Position numbers and translations under genes: made by a program. 64,000 nucleotides of DNA. Source: Gari tellinella. Taxonomy: Eukaryota; Mollusca; Bivalvia; Cardiida; Psammobiidae. Of this stretch, positions 63,189-64,000 are shown piece by piece (the stretch's first letter is position 1; each line of letters begins with the position of its first letter). The stretch is taken from the NCBI GenBank assembly GCA_922989275.2, contig OV277864.1, positions 46,313,550 through 46,377,549 of the forward strand, given 5' to 3'. The notes beneath the pieces are model-generated. The model saw only the letters and a list, made by a program, of their open reading frames with translations, had not been told where the DNA came from and did no database searches.

Positions 63189-63552
63189 GACTACTACTAC
63201 TGCTGCTGCTGCTGCTACTACTACTGCAACTACATGTACTACTACTACTACTACTACTACTACTTGTACATATGCTATCATTTTTTACAATAATAACAAT
63301 AAATATTATAATGATAATAATAGAATAATGATACATGTAATACATGTAATAATAAAAATGACAATATAAGATATATTTGACGTACATACGTTAAAGATAA
63401 GTCGAGAATGAAAGATGATTTCTCTATTTTAGTGTCCCCCGGTATAGTGAGCAGCCCGGATGTTAGTGTTAGTGAAGGTCAGGATGTACAACTACACTGT
63501 AAGGTCACCGGCAGACCCATGCCGACCTTGACCTGGTACAGAGATGATCAAA
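35763..63552 (+). CDS. Immunoglobulin-superfamily adhesion protein, lachesin/DIP/IgLON-like (5' part)
   Basis: Exons 35763-35829, 57528-57664, 62145-62349 and 63433-63552 keep one reading frame (phases 1, 0, 1). The ATG has A at -3 and G at +4. The N-terminus is a signal peptide (hydrophobic core WLALLLIIV, likely cut near SDAG). Exons 2 and 3 build the first Ig domain: EGKTAILPCLV with the first cysteine, VTWV with the core tryptophan, LRISRVRGRDAGQYLCQ with the second cysteine and the DxGxYxC motif. The region after it, QLKTDP, is typical of lachesin, DIP and IgLON proteins. Exon 4 starts the second Ig domain (EGQDVQLHCKVTGRPMPTLTW). An N-glycosylation site, NIT, precedes the first cysteine. 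Such proteins mediate cell adhesion, often in the nervous system. Later exons are off the window. Joining exon 1 to exon 2 across 21.7 kb is inferred from matching phase and the missing signal peptide. Confidence 0.88.
35892..36096. mobile_element. TM1 MITE, diverged, in Ig intron 1
   Basis: CAGTGGGGGGAATG left, GTGTCTTTTCAACA right. Core GCAAACAGTTTGGGCCCTGA, TCAGTCTGAACTGGC, CCAAGCCGTTTGC with the GCCGGG centre missing. Only about 60 bases after exon 1. Confidence 0.7.
36285..36530. mobile_element. TM1 MITE, full length (246 bp)
   Basis: TA-flanked CAGTCGAGAATGTGTTATTC / GAATAACAGATTCTCCACTG. Almost identical to 31808-32053, including the interior GATAAACATGAAATATCAG. Intact core C1. Confidence 0.92.
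36565..36786. mobile_element. TM1 MITE
   Basis: TA-CAGTGGAGAAGATGTTATTC, AATGCAATGAAATATTG, core GGCAAACAGTTTGTAGCCAG, ATCAGACGCCGGGTGACCC, mirrored; right end ACTTCTCCAGTG. It lies 34 bases from the previous copy. Confidence 0.85.
36970..37160. repeat. PB2 MITE relic
   Basis: CCCCCTTCACTTCCATTATA, CAAAGTAAGATATAAAGC, GTGTCAAACAATGTGTTTCC, GTGGCGTCTGATTAAG, AACTGTTTGCAAAG, right end AAAAAGGTTAA. The left core arm is eroded. Confidence 0.6.
37585..37736. repeat. TM1 right part
   Basis: GTCACCGGTTAATCCGGCGT core remnant, GCATTGCATTTGCGTTTCG, AAACGGGGAAGAATACGGC, TTCTCCACTTTA. The left end is missing. Confidence 0.5.
37888..38017. mobile_element. TM1 with one palindrome arm deleted
   Basis: CAGCGGGGAAAAGGTTATTC, CCCGTTTAAACGC, then directly TTTAGAGTCTGATCTGGCTC, CAAACTGTTTGTAATGG and CGTTTTCTCCACTG. 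The left arm and centre of C1 are gone; the ends remain. Confidence 0.7.
38105..38215. repeat. TM1 core relic
   Basis: GGCGAACAGTTTAGAGCTTG, AAACACCGGGTTAGATGGC, CTAACCTGTTTGC. Eroded. Confidence 0.45.
38545..39010. repeat. Dispersed 'AAAGCTCAAGGCGAGCTTTT' repeat
   Basis: A GAGCACGAAAAGCTCAAGGC, GAGCTTTTGTT hairpin is followed by GTCCGTCGTCGATGCG, CATCTTCTTCTAAACC and a second TTTAAACATCTTCTTCTCTG. I recall this type as abundant in bivalve genomes; its class is unknown to me. Confidence 0.5.
39383..39475. repeat. C1-like palindrome with GACCAAG arms
   Basis: CCAAACATTGTAGACCAAGG, CCGCCGCGTCTTTGACGAGG, GATCTTGGTCTACACTGTTT. The outer arms resemble PB3/E, but the inner variant differs from every other core here. 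TTAA lies close to its left. Confidence 0.55.
39502..39732. mobile_element. TM1 MITE
   Basis: CAGTGAAGAAAACGTTATTC / ACATCTTCTTCACTG. Core GCTAACAGTCTGGAGCCAGA, TCAGACGCCGGGTAACCC, mirrored. Confidence 0.85.
39935..40140. repeat. PB2 MITE relic
   Basis: GTGTCAAACAGTTTGGATTG, TGATCAGACAACGCGTTACG, ATTGTTTGCAAATAACCACT, CTCTAGAGTAAGGCATCGAA, then GCTTAAC. The core's right arm is damaged. Confidence 0.55.
40355..40450. repeat. TM1-type core arm joined to another inverted sequence
   Basis: TGATTGGAGCTTGATCAGAC then ACGACGTTCCTCGACG and CCACGTCGTGGTTCTGAGG. Only one C1 arm is present. Confidence 0.35.
40650..40830. repeat. Family E half element
   Basis: It starts at the palindrome axis (GTGCGGCGTCTGATCAGAGT, CTACACTGTTTGCTGAAAGG) and continues with AAAATGAAAATGAAAATTTA, CCAGGCATCCCTTTGA and GGAAGAATCCACTGGGC. 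The left half is absent. Confidence 0.6.
41036..41540. mobile_element. TM1 MITE split by PB1
   Basis: ATGGAGAAGACTTTATTTTT, CCCGTTTAAACACAAACG, core GGCAAACAGTTTGGAGCCTG, ATCAGACGCCGGGTTACC, mirrored, AATAGTTTAA then PB1 (41243-41494), then GCGTGAATGCGG and ATAACATCTTCTCCC. Confidence 0.75.
41243..41494. mobile_element. PB1 MITE nested in TM1
   Basis: TTAACCCTTTCCCTTATAG / ATGGGTTAAAGGGTTAA, TTAA on both sides, 252 bp, core C2 with TGTGCCCTAGGGCACA centre. It entered the right subterminal part of TM1, which makes this a different TM1 site from the GTTTAAAC insertions. Confidence 0.9.
41611..41849. mobile_element. TM1 MITE, full (239 bp)
   Basis: TA-CAGTGGAGAATCTGTTATTC / AATAACACATTCTCCACTG-TA. 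Core C1 intact with GGAGCCTGATCAG and CTGATCTGGCTCC arms. Confidence 0.9.
42268..42457. repeat. PB2 MITE relic
   Basis: CAACCCTTTCGGCGCCGTAT left; GAACAGTTTGGATCCAAAAG and ACGCCGCACATCG in the middle; right end GTAAAAGGGTTAA. The right arm has been replaced. Confidence 0.5.
42509..42765. mobile_element. PB3 MITE, full length
   Basis: TTAAACTCATTCACCCCTG / CTAGGGTTGAATGCTTTAA. Core AAACAGTGTAGACCCTGATC, AGAGGGCTCATTAAGGCGCC, mirrored. Adjacent second hairpin GACGAGTATACTCGTC. Confidence 0.88.
42762..43012. mobile_element. PB2 MITE sharing a TTAA with PB3
   Basis: It begins TTAACCATTTCGCTGTCAT at the same TTAA where PB3 ends. Core GTCAAACAGTTTGGATCCTG, ATCAGACGACGCGGTACGC, mirrored. Right end GCAGTGAACGAGTTATAG has lost the exact TTAA. 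Confidence 0.75.
43017..43237. mobile_element. Family G foldback element
   Basis: Outer inverted parts GGGTCCGTTTTACGAAACGT / TTTTTGTCGTAAGACGGGCC; inner inverted parts TTTCTCCATCTAATCCTGTC / CAGGATTAGATGGAGAAATA and TCTCTTTGGAATTG / TTTCAAAGAGATG. Nearly the whole element folds back. Related sequence lies at 62540-62895. Confidence 0.7.
43422..43655. repeat. TM1 MITE, diverged
   Basis: AAGTGGAGAAGTCCTTTTTT, CCCAATAAACGCGTTTAGGC, core GCAAAGTGTTTGGAGTCAGA, TCAGACGCAAGGTAACCC, mirrored, right end GTTTAAACGGTGAGGAATAC. Confidence 0.7.
43655..43890. repeat. PB2 MITE relic
   Basis: GTAACCCTTATTCAGC, GATCGTCAATCAGTTTGGAC, AAGCGCCGAATTACTTG, CAAACAGTTTGCAAATACAT. Both arms are changed. Confidence 0.45.
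43917..44103. mobile_element. TM2 MITE
   Basis: CAGTAACACCTCTCTGTTAC / GGTCGTAAAAGACAGATTTT then ACTG. Core C2-type CTTGAAGCAAGGTGACAG and GGAGCTTTCTGTTTTACAG. Confidence 0.75.
44239..44446. mobile_element. TM1 MITE with short left side
   Basis: CAGTACCGTAGAGAAGACAT left, AACGTCTTCTCCACTG right. Core GGCAAACAGTTTGCAGCCTG, ATCAGACGCCGCCGGG, mirrored. About 35 bases are missing on the left. Confidence 0.75.
44500..44584. repeat. C2 palindrome relic
   Basis: GGTTAAAGCATAATAAAAGT, AAAGCAGAAAGCTC, then TTTTGCTTTAAGCATCCACT. TM2-like. Confidence 0.45.
44760..45150. mobile_element. TM2 MITE split by family E
   Basis: CGGTAAAACCTTTCTATCAC / GTGGTCGTAATAGAGAGGC then TTTACTG. Left half up to GTGTCACCTTCC; then E (44882-45097); then the TM2 right half resumes. 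Confidence 0.75.
44882..45097. mobile_element. Family E MITE nested in TM2
   Basis: CCCATTTGTGCCCCCG, CATATATGGGACATAGGC, core AAACAGTGTAGACTATGATC, AGATGCCGCTTTATGCTGC, mirrored, then AAAATGAAAATTTTGACCAG and GGAAGAATCCACATG. The most complete E copy. Its target duplication could not be fixed. Confidence 0.7.
45336..45605. repeat. Chimeric element: family E (reverse) fused to PB2 right part
   Basis: E sequence (CCGCCCAGTGGATTCTTCC, AACAGTGAAGACTCCAG, GACGCCGCAAAATGCGGCGT, CTACACTGTTTGCCCATGTC) runs into a PB2 right arm and end (AGGATCAGGGTCCAAACTGC, AGTACTCGGGGTAAGGCAGT, GAAGG). The junction lies just beyond the core. Confidence 0.6.
45965..46440. mobile_element. TM2 MITE split by PB3
   Basis: Left flank TTCAATCAGGTTGTTGCTTA ends at the TTAA that opens the palindrome. 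PB3 sits there (46043-46293), and TM2 resumes AAACAAGATGAAAGTGAAGC, AGAAAGCTCCTTCGGGAGCT, mirrored, ending near TTCGTAATAGCGGGGC. The left terminus is eroded. Confidence 0.6.
46043..46293. mobile_element. PB3 MITE nested in TM2
   Basis: TTAACTCATTGAGCCCTAG / GGGGATAATGAGTTAA, TTAA on both sides, 251 bp. Core GTGAAGTCCCTGATCAGAGG, GCTCCAGTAGGAGCC, mirrored perfectly. Second hairpin GACGCATATATGCGTC. Confidence 0.9.
46631..46883. mobile_element. TM1 MITE, diverged
   Basis: TGAGAAGATGGTATTATTTC, core AGCAAACAGTTTAGAGCCAA, ATCAGACGCCGGATAACC, mirrored, right interior TTTAAACAAGAAAGAATAAC then ATCTTCTCCTCTG. Confidence 0.75.
47156..48393. mobile_element. hAT-like non-autonomous element with internal duplication
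   Basis: The left end CAGGGGCGTAGCTTGG is mirrored by GGAAGCTACGCCAATG at the right. CAGGGGCGTAGC-type ends are known from hAT transposons. GTGTA occurs on both outer sides (47151-47155 and 48394-48398), a possible short target duplication. GTGTAGGCA lies inside each end. Interior: GGGGGCATGCTCCCCCGGGA twice, and a tandem duplication of about 217 bp (47436-47870). No transposase. Confidence 0.7.
47436..47870. repeat. Tandem duplication inside the hAT-like element
   Basis: Two units, each starting TTTTTCAATAACATACTCGC and including GGACAAATTGATCGAGC, GGCCCGTATGAAATCC, GATTCCTAGATAGCCTCTGG and TTTTGCGTAAAATTCT. The units differ at only a few positions. Confidence 0.85.
48423..48633. mobile_element. 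TM2 MITE
   Basis: TA-CAGTAAAACCTCTCTTTTAC / GATGTTATACTG-TA. Core C2 GCTTAAAAGAGAGGTGACA, GAAAGTCCCTGAAGGAGC, mirrored (CACCTTGCTTTAAGCAG). Confidence 0.8.
48697..48860. repeat. Near-perfect 160-bp palindrome
   Basis: AGGAATAAACAACATCTTTT / AAAAGTTGTTGTTTATTCCT at the outside, GACTACATTAGCTTCG / CGAAGCTAATGTAGTC further in, and AAACGCCCGAAGGGCGTTTT at the axis. It belongs to none of the MITE families above. Confidence 0.8.
48861..51085. other. MITE-poor stretch within Ig intron 1
   Basis: No C1 or C2 core is found over about 2.2 kb, while the flanks carry one every few hundred bases. It includes CTCCGCCGTATGG ... CGCGGCGGAGACTCCGCC (about 49640-49682), a GC-rich patch, and a foldback at 50569-50757. 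No coding exon is recognised. Confidence 0.5.
50569..50757. mobile_element. Foldback MITE, family not otherwise seen here
   Basis: GTCCTGCGTTCATTAGC and AACTCTCGCGAAAC at the left mirror GCGAGAGTTAATGAACACAG and GAC at the right, about 190 bp. The interior has CATCTCCGCTCAGGGTG. Only one copy in this window. Confidence 0.6.
51088..51456. mobile_element. TM3 MITE with C1 core / PB2 insertion
   Basis: CAGTGCTCCCTCCCTATGTG left; GTTGTAGAGAGATAGAGAGA then GCTG right (inverted). The centre (about 51190-51370) has GTCGTCTGCTTAAAATTG and the core CAAACAGCTTGAATTCATAT, CAGACGCCGTGTTACGC, mirrored. Whether the core belongs to TM3 or to a nested PB2 is unclear. Confidence 0.6.
51467..51712. mobile_element. 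TM1 MITE (246 bp)
   Basis: TA-CAATGGAGTGAACG / CGTTTTCGCTACTG-TA. Core GGCAAACAGTTTGGAGCCTG, ATCAGACGTCGGGTTACTC, mirrored. It lies 10 bases from TM3. Confidence 0.85.
51726..51788. repeat. Short orphan C1 palindrome
   Basis: GCAAAGAGTTCGGATCCTGA, TTAGACATGACGTCTGATCA, GGATCCAAACTGTTCC. PB2-type arms with a reduced centre and no ends. Confidence 0.5.
51967..52211. mobile_element. PB1 MITE (reverse)
   Basis: TTAACCCTTTACCTCATAAC / GGAGGAAAAGGTTAA. Core C2 CTTAAAGCAAGCTGAAAG, AAGGCGCCTTAGGGCGCTTT, mirrored. Confidence 0.87.
52302..52552. mobile_element. PB3 MITE (reverse, 251 bp)
   Basis: TTAACATGTTCAACCCTATC / GGGACGAATGAGTTAA with TTAA on both sides. Core GTGTATACCCTGATCAGAGG, GCTCCTGCAGAGACC, partly eroded mirror arm. 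Confidence 0.85.
52850..52930. repeat. TM2 core relic
   Basis: AAATGCTTAAAGTATGTTGA, AAGTAAAACAGGAAACTTC. Eroded. Confidence 0.35.
52993..53251. mobile_element. PB1 MITE
   Basis: TTAACCCTTTCACCAATAGG / GGGATAAAGGGTTAA. Core C2 TTTAAAGCAGGTTGAAAG, AATTCGCCTAAAGGCACAT, diverged mirror arm. Confidence 0.85.
53545..53706. repeat. Trinucleotide microsatellite (TTC, TGC, TAC/ACT)
   Basis: TTCTTCTTC blocks followed by CTGCTGCTG and long TACTACTACT runs. The leucine- or serine-rich ORFs read from it are artefacts of the repeat. Confidence 0.95.
53870..53932. repeat. C1 palindrome relic
   Basis: GCAAATAGACTCAGTC, GGGAAGAAACTCGGCGTCTG, GATTCAAACTGTTTGACATT. Confidence 0.4.
54245..54434. mobile_element. 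Element H: inverted ends and poly-G tract
   Basis: TAATGACGAAATGCCCCC at the left is mirrored by GGGGGGGCTTTTCGTCATTA at the right. The interior has GTGTCCCCGGAGGACG / CGGGAGGACGCTTTTC. The terminal C/G run has expanded to about 27 G (54391-54417). Inserted in the PB3 core. Confidence 0.65.
54505..54674. mobile_element. TM2 MITE nested in PB3
   Basis: TA-CAGTAAAACGATCACTA / GTAAGAGAGATGTTTTACT-TTA. Core: GACAGGTGACAGAGAAAGCT, CCTAGGAGCTTTCTGTTTAA, CTTTGCTTTCAGCAGTCACC; the left arm is partly deleted. Confidence 0.7.
54801..54996. mobile_element. TM1 MITE lacking its palindrome (196 bp)
   Basis: Intact TM1 ends (CTGTGGAGAAAACGTTATTC / GAATAACGTTTACTCCACTG) and intact subterminal parts. The centre reads GTACAAACAGGTTAGTGCCA instead of the C1 palindrome: about 50 bp shorter than the standard copy. 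Confidence 0.85.
55036..55110. repeat. TM1 left-end fragment
   Basis: GAACAGTGGAGAAAACGTTA followed by TATAACAGTTTTGGCATAAA and CGTTTATTTGGAATGAC. Ends joined without a core. Confidence 0.45.
55280..55362. repeat. PB2-type core relic
   Basis: GTCAAATAGTTTGAACCCTG, TGAAACGCAAAGATATTTGG, CAGGATCGAAACTGTTTGCA. Directly followed by TM1. Confidence 0.45.
55370..55616. mobile_element. TM1 MITE (247 bp)
   Basis: TA-CAGTGGAGAAGACGTAATTC / AATATCGTCTCCTCCACTG-TA. Core GCAAACAGTTTGGTGCCAGA, TCAGACGCCGGGTAACCC, GATCAGGCACC: the G to T change in one arm is matched in the other. Confidence 0.9.
55695..55936. mobile_element. TM1 MITE
   Basis: TA-CAGAGGAGAAGACATTAT / AACGTCTTCTCCACTG. Core arms GGCAAACCGTCTCAAGACC and GATATGGCTCCAAACTGTTT; one arm is eroded. 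Confidence 0.8.
56200..56402. mobile_element. TM2 MITE
   Basis: ACACCTTCTATTACGACCTC / GTGGTCGTAATGGAGGGGAG. Core C2 CCTTAAAGCAAGGTCACAG, GAAAGCTCCTGAAGGAGC, mirrored (TTACCTTGCTTTAAGCTG). Confidence 0.75.
56563..56755. repeat. TM1 MITE, diverged
   Basis: AGGAGAAGACGTTCCCATTT, core GACAAACAGTTTGGAGCCGG, TTAACCGGCTTCTTATCTGG, CTCCAAACTGTTTACAG. The ends are eroded. Confidence 0.65.
57395..57470. repeat. C1 palindrome relic upstream of Ig exon 2
   Basis: TTTTAAATTCAGATGAGACG, CCGATTTTCTTAGCC, AAACCAAACTATTAACAG. Strongly eroded. Confidence 0.3.
57528..57664 (+). CDS. Ig gene exon 2: first half of Ig domain 1
   Basis: The acceptor TTTATAG ends at 57527 and the donor GTAATG starts at 57665. 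It encodes LMTSADEDSPIMEKSV, HMNITEGKTAILPCLV and GNKYT. This is the A-B strand region with the first disulfide cysteine. It ends in phase 0, so that the next exon gives YTVTWV. Confidence 0.88.
57740..58020. repeat. Left direct repeat flanking R1 copy 2
   Basis: It shares in order with 58845-59040: TTTAAGCCTGTAATTAATTT, TAGTCATGGATATG, AGTTTGTTTTCCCTAG, TTAAAGCAGG, TGCTGCATTTTGAATTTATC and ATAATTATGACTTATAC. The first part is a PB1 relic. Confidence 0.55.
58031..58830. repeat. R1 repeat, copy 2 (Ig intron 2)
   Basis: TATAGAGGATATTGAATGAG, GAACGAGTTGGATAAAAATG, then the mirrored ATTTTTATCCAACGAGTTC, AAAAAACACGAATTTAATAT; then CACTTTTGCCCTCGG, TAACGTAACGAAAATC and GACGTAACATGACGTCATTA; ending TTTTGCACGTTTATGTGATA. 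The better copy of the family at 8148. Confidence 0.75.
58845..59040. repeat. Right direct repeat flanking R1 copy 2
   Basis: ACGCCTGTAGTTCG, AGTGTCATGACCATAGTTTG, TTTCCCTAGAAATGGTAGC, TTAAAGCAGACC, CTGCTGCATTTTGAATTCAT, ATAATTATGACCTATAC. It parallels 57740-58020. Confidence 0.55.
59185..59365. repeat. PB3 MITE relic
   Basis: AAAATGACTAACAGTGAGAA, GGGCCCTGCAGGATCCCTCT, CACACTGTTTGTAAAGG, GGTATACTCGTCCCTAGGGT. Confidence 0.6.
59430..59600. repeat. PB1 MITE relic
   Basis: TACAAACAGGCTGCAATTAA, AGCATAATGCGCATAAAGGC, GCATTTTGCTTTACACTCAA, CATGCTTCAAGTGGTCATCT. Confidence 0.6.
59878..60280. repeat. TM1 relic split by PB3
   Basis: TGAAATGGAGAAGTCCTTTT, TCCAAGTTTAA, then PB3, then AAATGCAAGCGCAATGGAAT, AAAATGAAAACAG and AGTGGCAAACCGACGAAGCC; the right end is lost. 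Confidence 0.5.
59903..60145. mobile_element. PB3 MITE nested in a TM1 relic
   Basis: TTTAACATTGTCCTTCCTGA / CTAGAGTTCAAAGGTAATTA (right TTAA eroded). Core GACATTGCAAACCCTGATCA, GAGAGCTCCTTTATGTTCAC, CTCTGATCTAGATC. Confidence 0.65.
60669..60884. mobile_element. PB2 MITE (216 bp)
   Basis: TTAACCCCTTTAATGCCATG / GGCAGTGAAGGGGGTAA. Core GTAAAACAGTTTGGATCCTG, ATTAGACGCCGCGATACGCG, GGCGTCTAATTAGGATC: the T in GATTAG is matched by A in the other arm. Confidence 0.87.
60936..61193. mobile_element. PB1 MITE, full length (258 bp)
   Basis: TTAACCCTTTCCCCCATAG / ATGAGGTAATGGGTTAA with TTAA on both sides. Core C2 CTTAAAGCAGGCTGAAAG, AATGTGCCTTAAGGCACATT, mirrored. Confidence 0.9.
61219..61457. mobile_element. 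TM1 MITE, diverged
   Basis: ACGGGGAAGAAGACGTTACT, CCCGTTTCAACGCAAACG, core GGCAACTAGTTAGAAACC, TGGGTTACCCGGCGTCTAAT, right interior TTAGCGTAAACGCATTAATT. Confidence 0.7.
61555..61640. repeat. C1 palindrome relic
   Basis: TCAACAGTTTGCCAACATGT, TAGATCCAGATGCGATGCCG, TTTTGATCAAGACTGTTTGA. Confidence 0.4.
61860..62090. repeat. PB1 MITE relic just upstream of Ig exon 3
   Basis: CAGCTTAAAGCAGACTGAAA, GGAAAGCAGAATGTGCC, CTTTACCTTCAATCTGCTTG, CTTCCAACTAGAAACATG and ATTGAGTAATGAG. It ends about 55 bases before the exon at 62145. Confidence 0.55.
62145..62349 (+). CDS. Ig gene exon 3: second half of Ig domain 1
   Basis: The acceptor AACCCAG ends at 62144 and the donor GTAAGA starts at 62350. It encodes VTWVSPRSEMITYGS, DRRFSIVMPTREEWNLRISR and DAGQYLCQLKTDP. 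The Trp core, the 'WnLrI..v...D.G.Y.CQ' pattern and the following TDP are diagnostic of the lachesin/DIP/IgLON group. Confidence 0.95.
62393..62535. repeat. Family E half element
   Basis: CCATTTGCGCCCAGTGG, TTTTTCCATGCTTATAATAT, GGGATGCCTGGTCTAC, TCAGCAAACAGTGTAAACTC, then it breaks off at the palindrome and runs into element G. Confidence 0.6.
62540..62895. repeat. Family G foldback sequence, copy 2
   Basis: GACGATTCCAAAGAGATGTC, GGTTAGATGGAGAAATAAAT, GACTTACGACAATAGTTGTC, GTCTAACGAAACGTCGTACG, TTTCTCCATCTAATCCTGTA, CTTTGGAAGCGTCATTTC and a third partial unit to ACGTTTCGTAAGACAGG. About one and a half units of the family at 43017. Confidence 0.65.
63105..63265. repeat. Trinucleotide (TAC/ACT)n microsatellite in Ig intron 3
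   Basis: Long ACTACTACT runs with a TGCTGCTGC patch, followed by AATAATAATA-rich sequence to about 63360. It lies about 170 bases before exon 4. The tyrosine- and serine-rich ORFs are artefacts. Confidence 0.95.
63433..63552 (+). CDS. Ig gene exon 4: start of Ig domain 2
   Basis: The acceptor ATTTTAG ends at 63432 and the donor GTAGGT starts at 63553. It encodes SPGIVSSPDVSVSEGQDVQL then HCKVTGRPMPTLTWYRDDQ: a C2-type domain with cysteine and tryptophan in place. The domain must be completed in an exon beyond 64000. Confidence 0.93.
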
Positions 63553-63636
63553 GTAGGTCTGAAAACTCGTCTTTGACTAACCTCTTGAAGGCACTGACTA
63601 CAGTGGGAGTCGTTATTCATTAACAAAAACAAATTA

Positions 63637-63880
63637 ACGTTGTGGAGAAAACGTTAGTCTTATCCAATAAAAGCGTTTACGCTATAACTATTGTAACTAT
63701 TGCAAAACAGTTTGCAGCCAGATCAAACGCCGGGTAACCCGGCGTCTGCATGACCAGGTTCCAGTCTGTTTGCCGTCCAGGTTAAAATCAACATTCAGTA
63801 TTGTCAAAAAGGTGACATTTCCTTAATTTCATTGCAATACGTTTCCGTTTAAACGGGAATATATAACGTCTTATTCACTG
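63637..63880. mobile_element. TM1 MITE after Ig exon 4
   Basis: TTGTGGAGAAAACGTTAGTC / ATAACGTCTTATTCACTG. Core GCAAAACAGTTTGCAGCCAG, ATCAAACGCCGGGTAACCC, with an extra GCATG in the right arm. It starts about 85 bases after the exon 4 donor. Confidence 0.8.
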
Positions 63881-63883
63881 CTA

Positions 63884-64000
63884 CAGTGGAGAATCTGTTA
63901 TTCTTTCCCAATAAACGCGTTTACGCTTAAACTATTATTTGCCGTGCAAACAGTTTGGAGCCAGATCAGACGCCGGGTAACCCGGCGTCTGATCAGGCTC
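63884..64000. mobile_element. TM1 MITE cut by the window end
   Basis: TA-CAGTGGAGAATCTGTTATTC, CCCAATAAACGCGTTTACGC, GCAAACAGTTTGGAGCCAGA, TCAGACGCCGGGTAACCC. It lies two bases from the preceding TM1 end. Confidence 0.85.

Noticed and set aside
63081..63387. Tyrosine-rich and serine-rich ORFs
   Set aside because: Translation of the (TAC)n array in an intron of the Ig gene.
597..64000. Regular palindromes as a CRISPR array or bacterial attachment sites
   Set aside because: The spacing is irregular, the units lie inside MITEs with TIRs, and the genome is eukaryotic with spliced genes.

Overview
The window is nuclear DNA from an animal. Its genes are split by long introns with GT/AG boundaries. 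It is AT-rich and extraordinarily dense in short palindromic transposons (MITEs). The gene families, the frequent ACATGTAC-like motif and the palindrome-centred repeats suggest a bivalve mollusc, probably a heterodont clam. That last step rests on recalled resemblance to repeats of venerid clams and was not checked.

Two protein genes are supported, both on the + strand and both incomplete. (1) Positions 118-9198 hold the last eleven exons of a very-long-chain acyl-CoA synthetase / fatty-acid transport protein (SLC27A family). The exons join in frame to 544 codons plus a stop, and the N-terminus lies left of the window. (2) Positions 35763-63552 hold the first coding exons of a secreted or membrane-anchored immunoglobulin-superfamily cell-adhesion protein (lachesin / DIP / IgLON-like): a signal-peptide exon, a 21.7-kb intron, two exons making the first Ig domain, and the start of the second Ig domain. 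It runs off the right edge. The genes are about 26.6 kb apart and nothing suggests they act together.

Most of the rest is transposon-derived. I use local family names. TM1 (about 246 bp, TA-flanked, ends CAGTGGAGAA), TM2 (about 190 bp, TA-flanked, ends CAGTAAAACC) and TM3 (TA-flanked, ends CAGYGCTCCCTC) look like Tc1/mariner-type MITEs. PB1 (about 250 bp, TTAACCC... ends), PB2 (about 215 bp, TTAACCCCTTC... ends) and PB3 (about 251 bp, TTAACTCWTTC... ends) have TTAA at both ends like piggyBac-type MITEs. Family E is less well delimited. All carry a 60-75 bp palindrome at their centre. Core C1 (GCAAACAGTTTGGANCC / GATCAGACGCCG and variants) occurs in TM1, TM3, PB2, PB3 and E. Core C2 (TTAAAGCAGGCTGAAAGTAA and variants) occurs in PB1 and TM2. 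Families with different ends and different target duplications therefore share the same central module. The elements are heavily nested: PB elements sit in the subterminal GTTTAAAC of TM1 at least four times, PB3 sits at the edge of a TM2 palindrome, E sits in TM2, TM2 sits in PB3, and TM1 sits in TM1.

Larger elements: a 5-kb inverted-repeat element at about 15.78-20.76 kb with YY1-like motifs; a hAT-like element at 47.16-48.39 kb with an internal tandem duplication; two copies of a 0.7-0.8 kb repeat (R1) at 8.15 and 58.03 kb; several foldback elements; and trinucleotide arrays near 53.6 and 63.2 kb. A stretch of about 2.2 kb inside the Ig intron (48.86-51.08 kb) has almost no recognisable MITEs. 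I found no rRNA gene, intact tRNA, CRISPR array or complete transposase.
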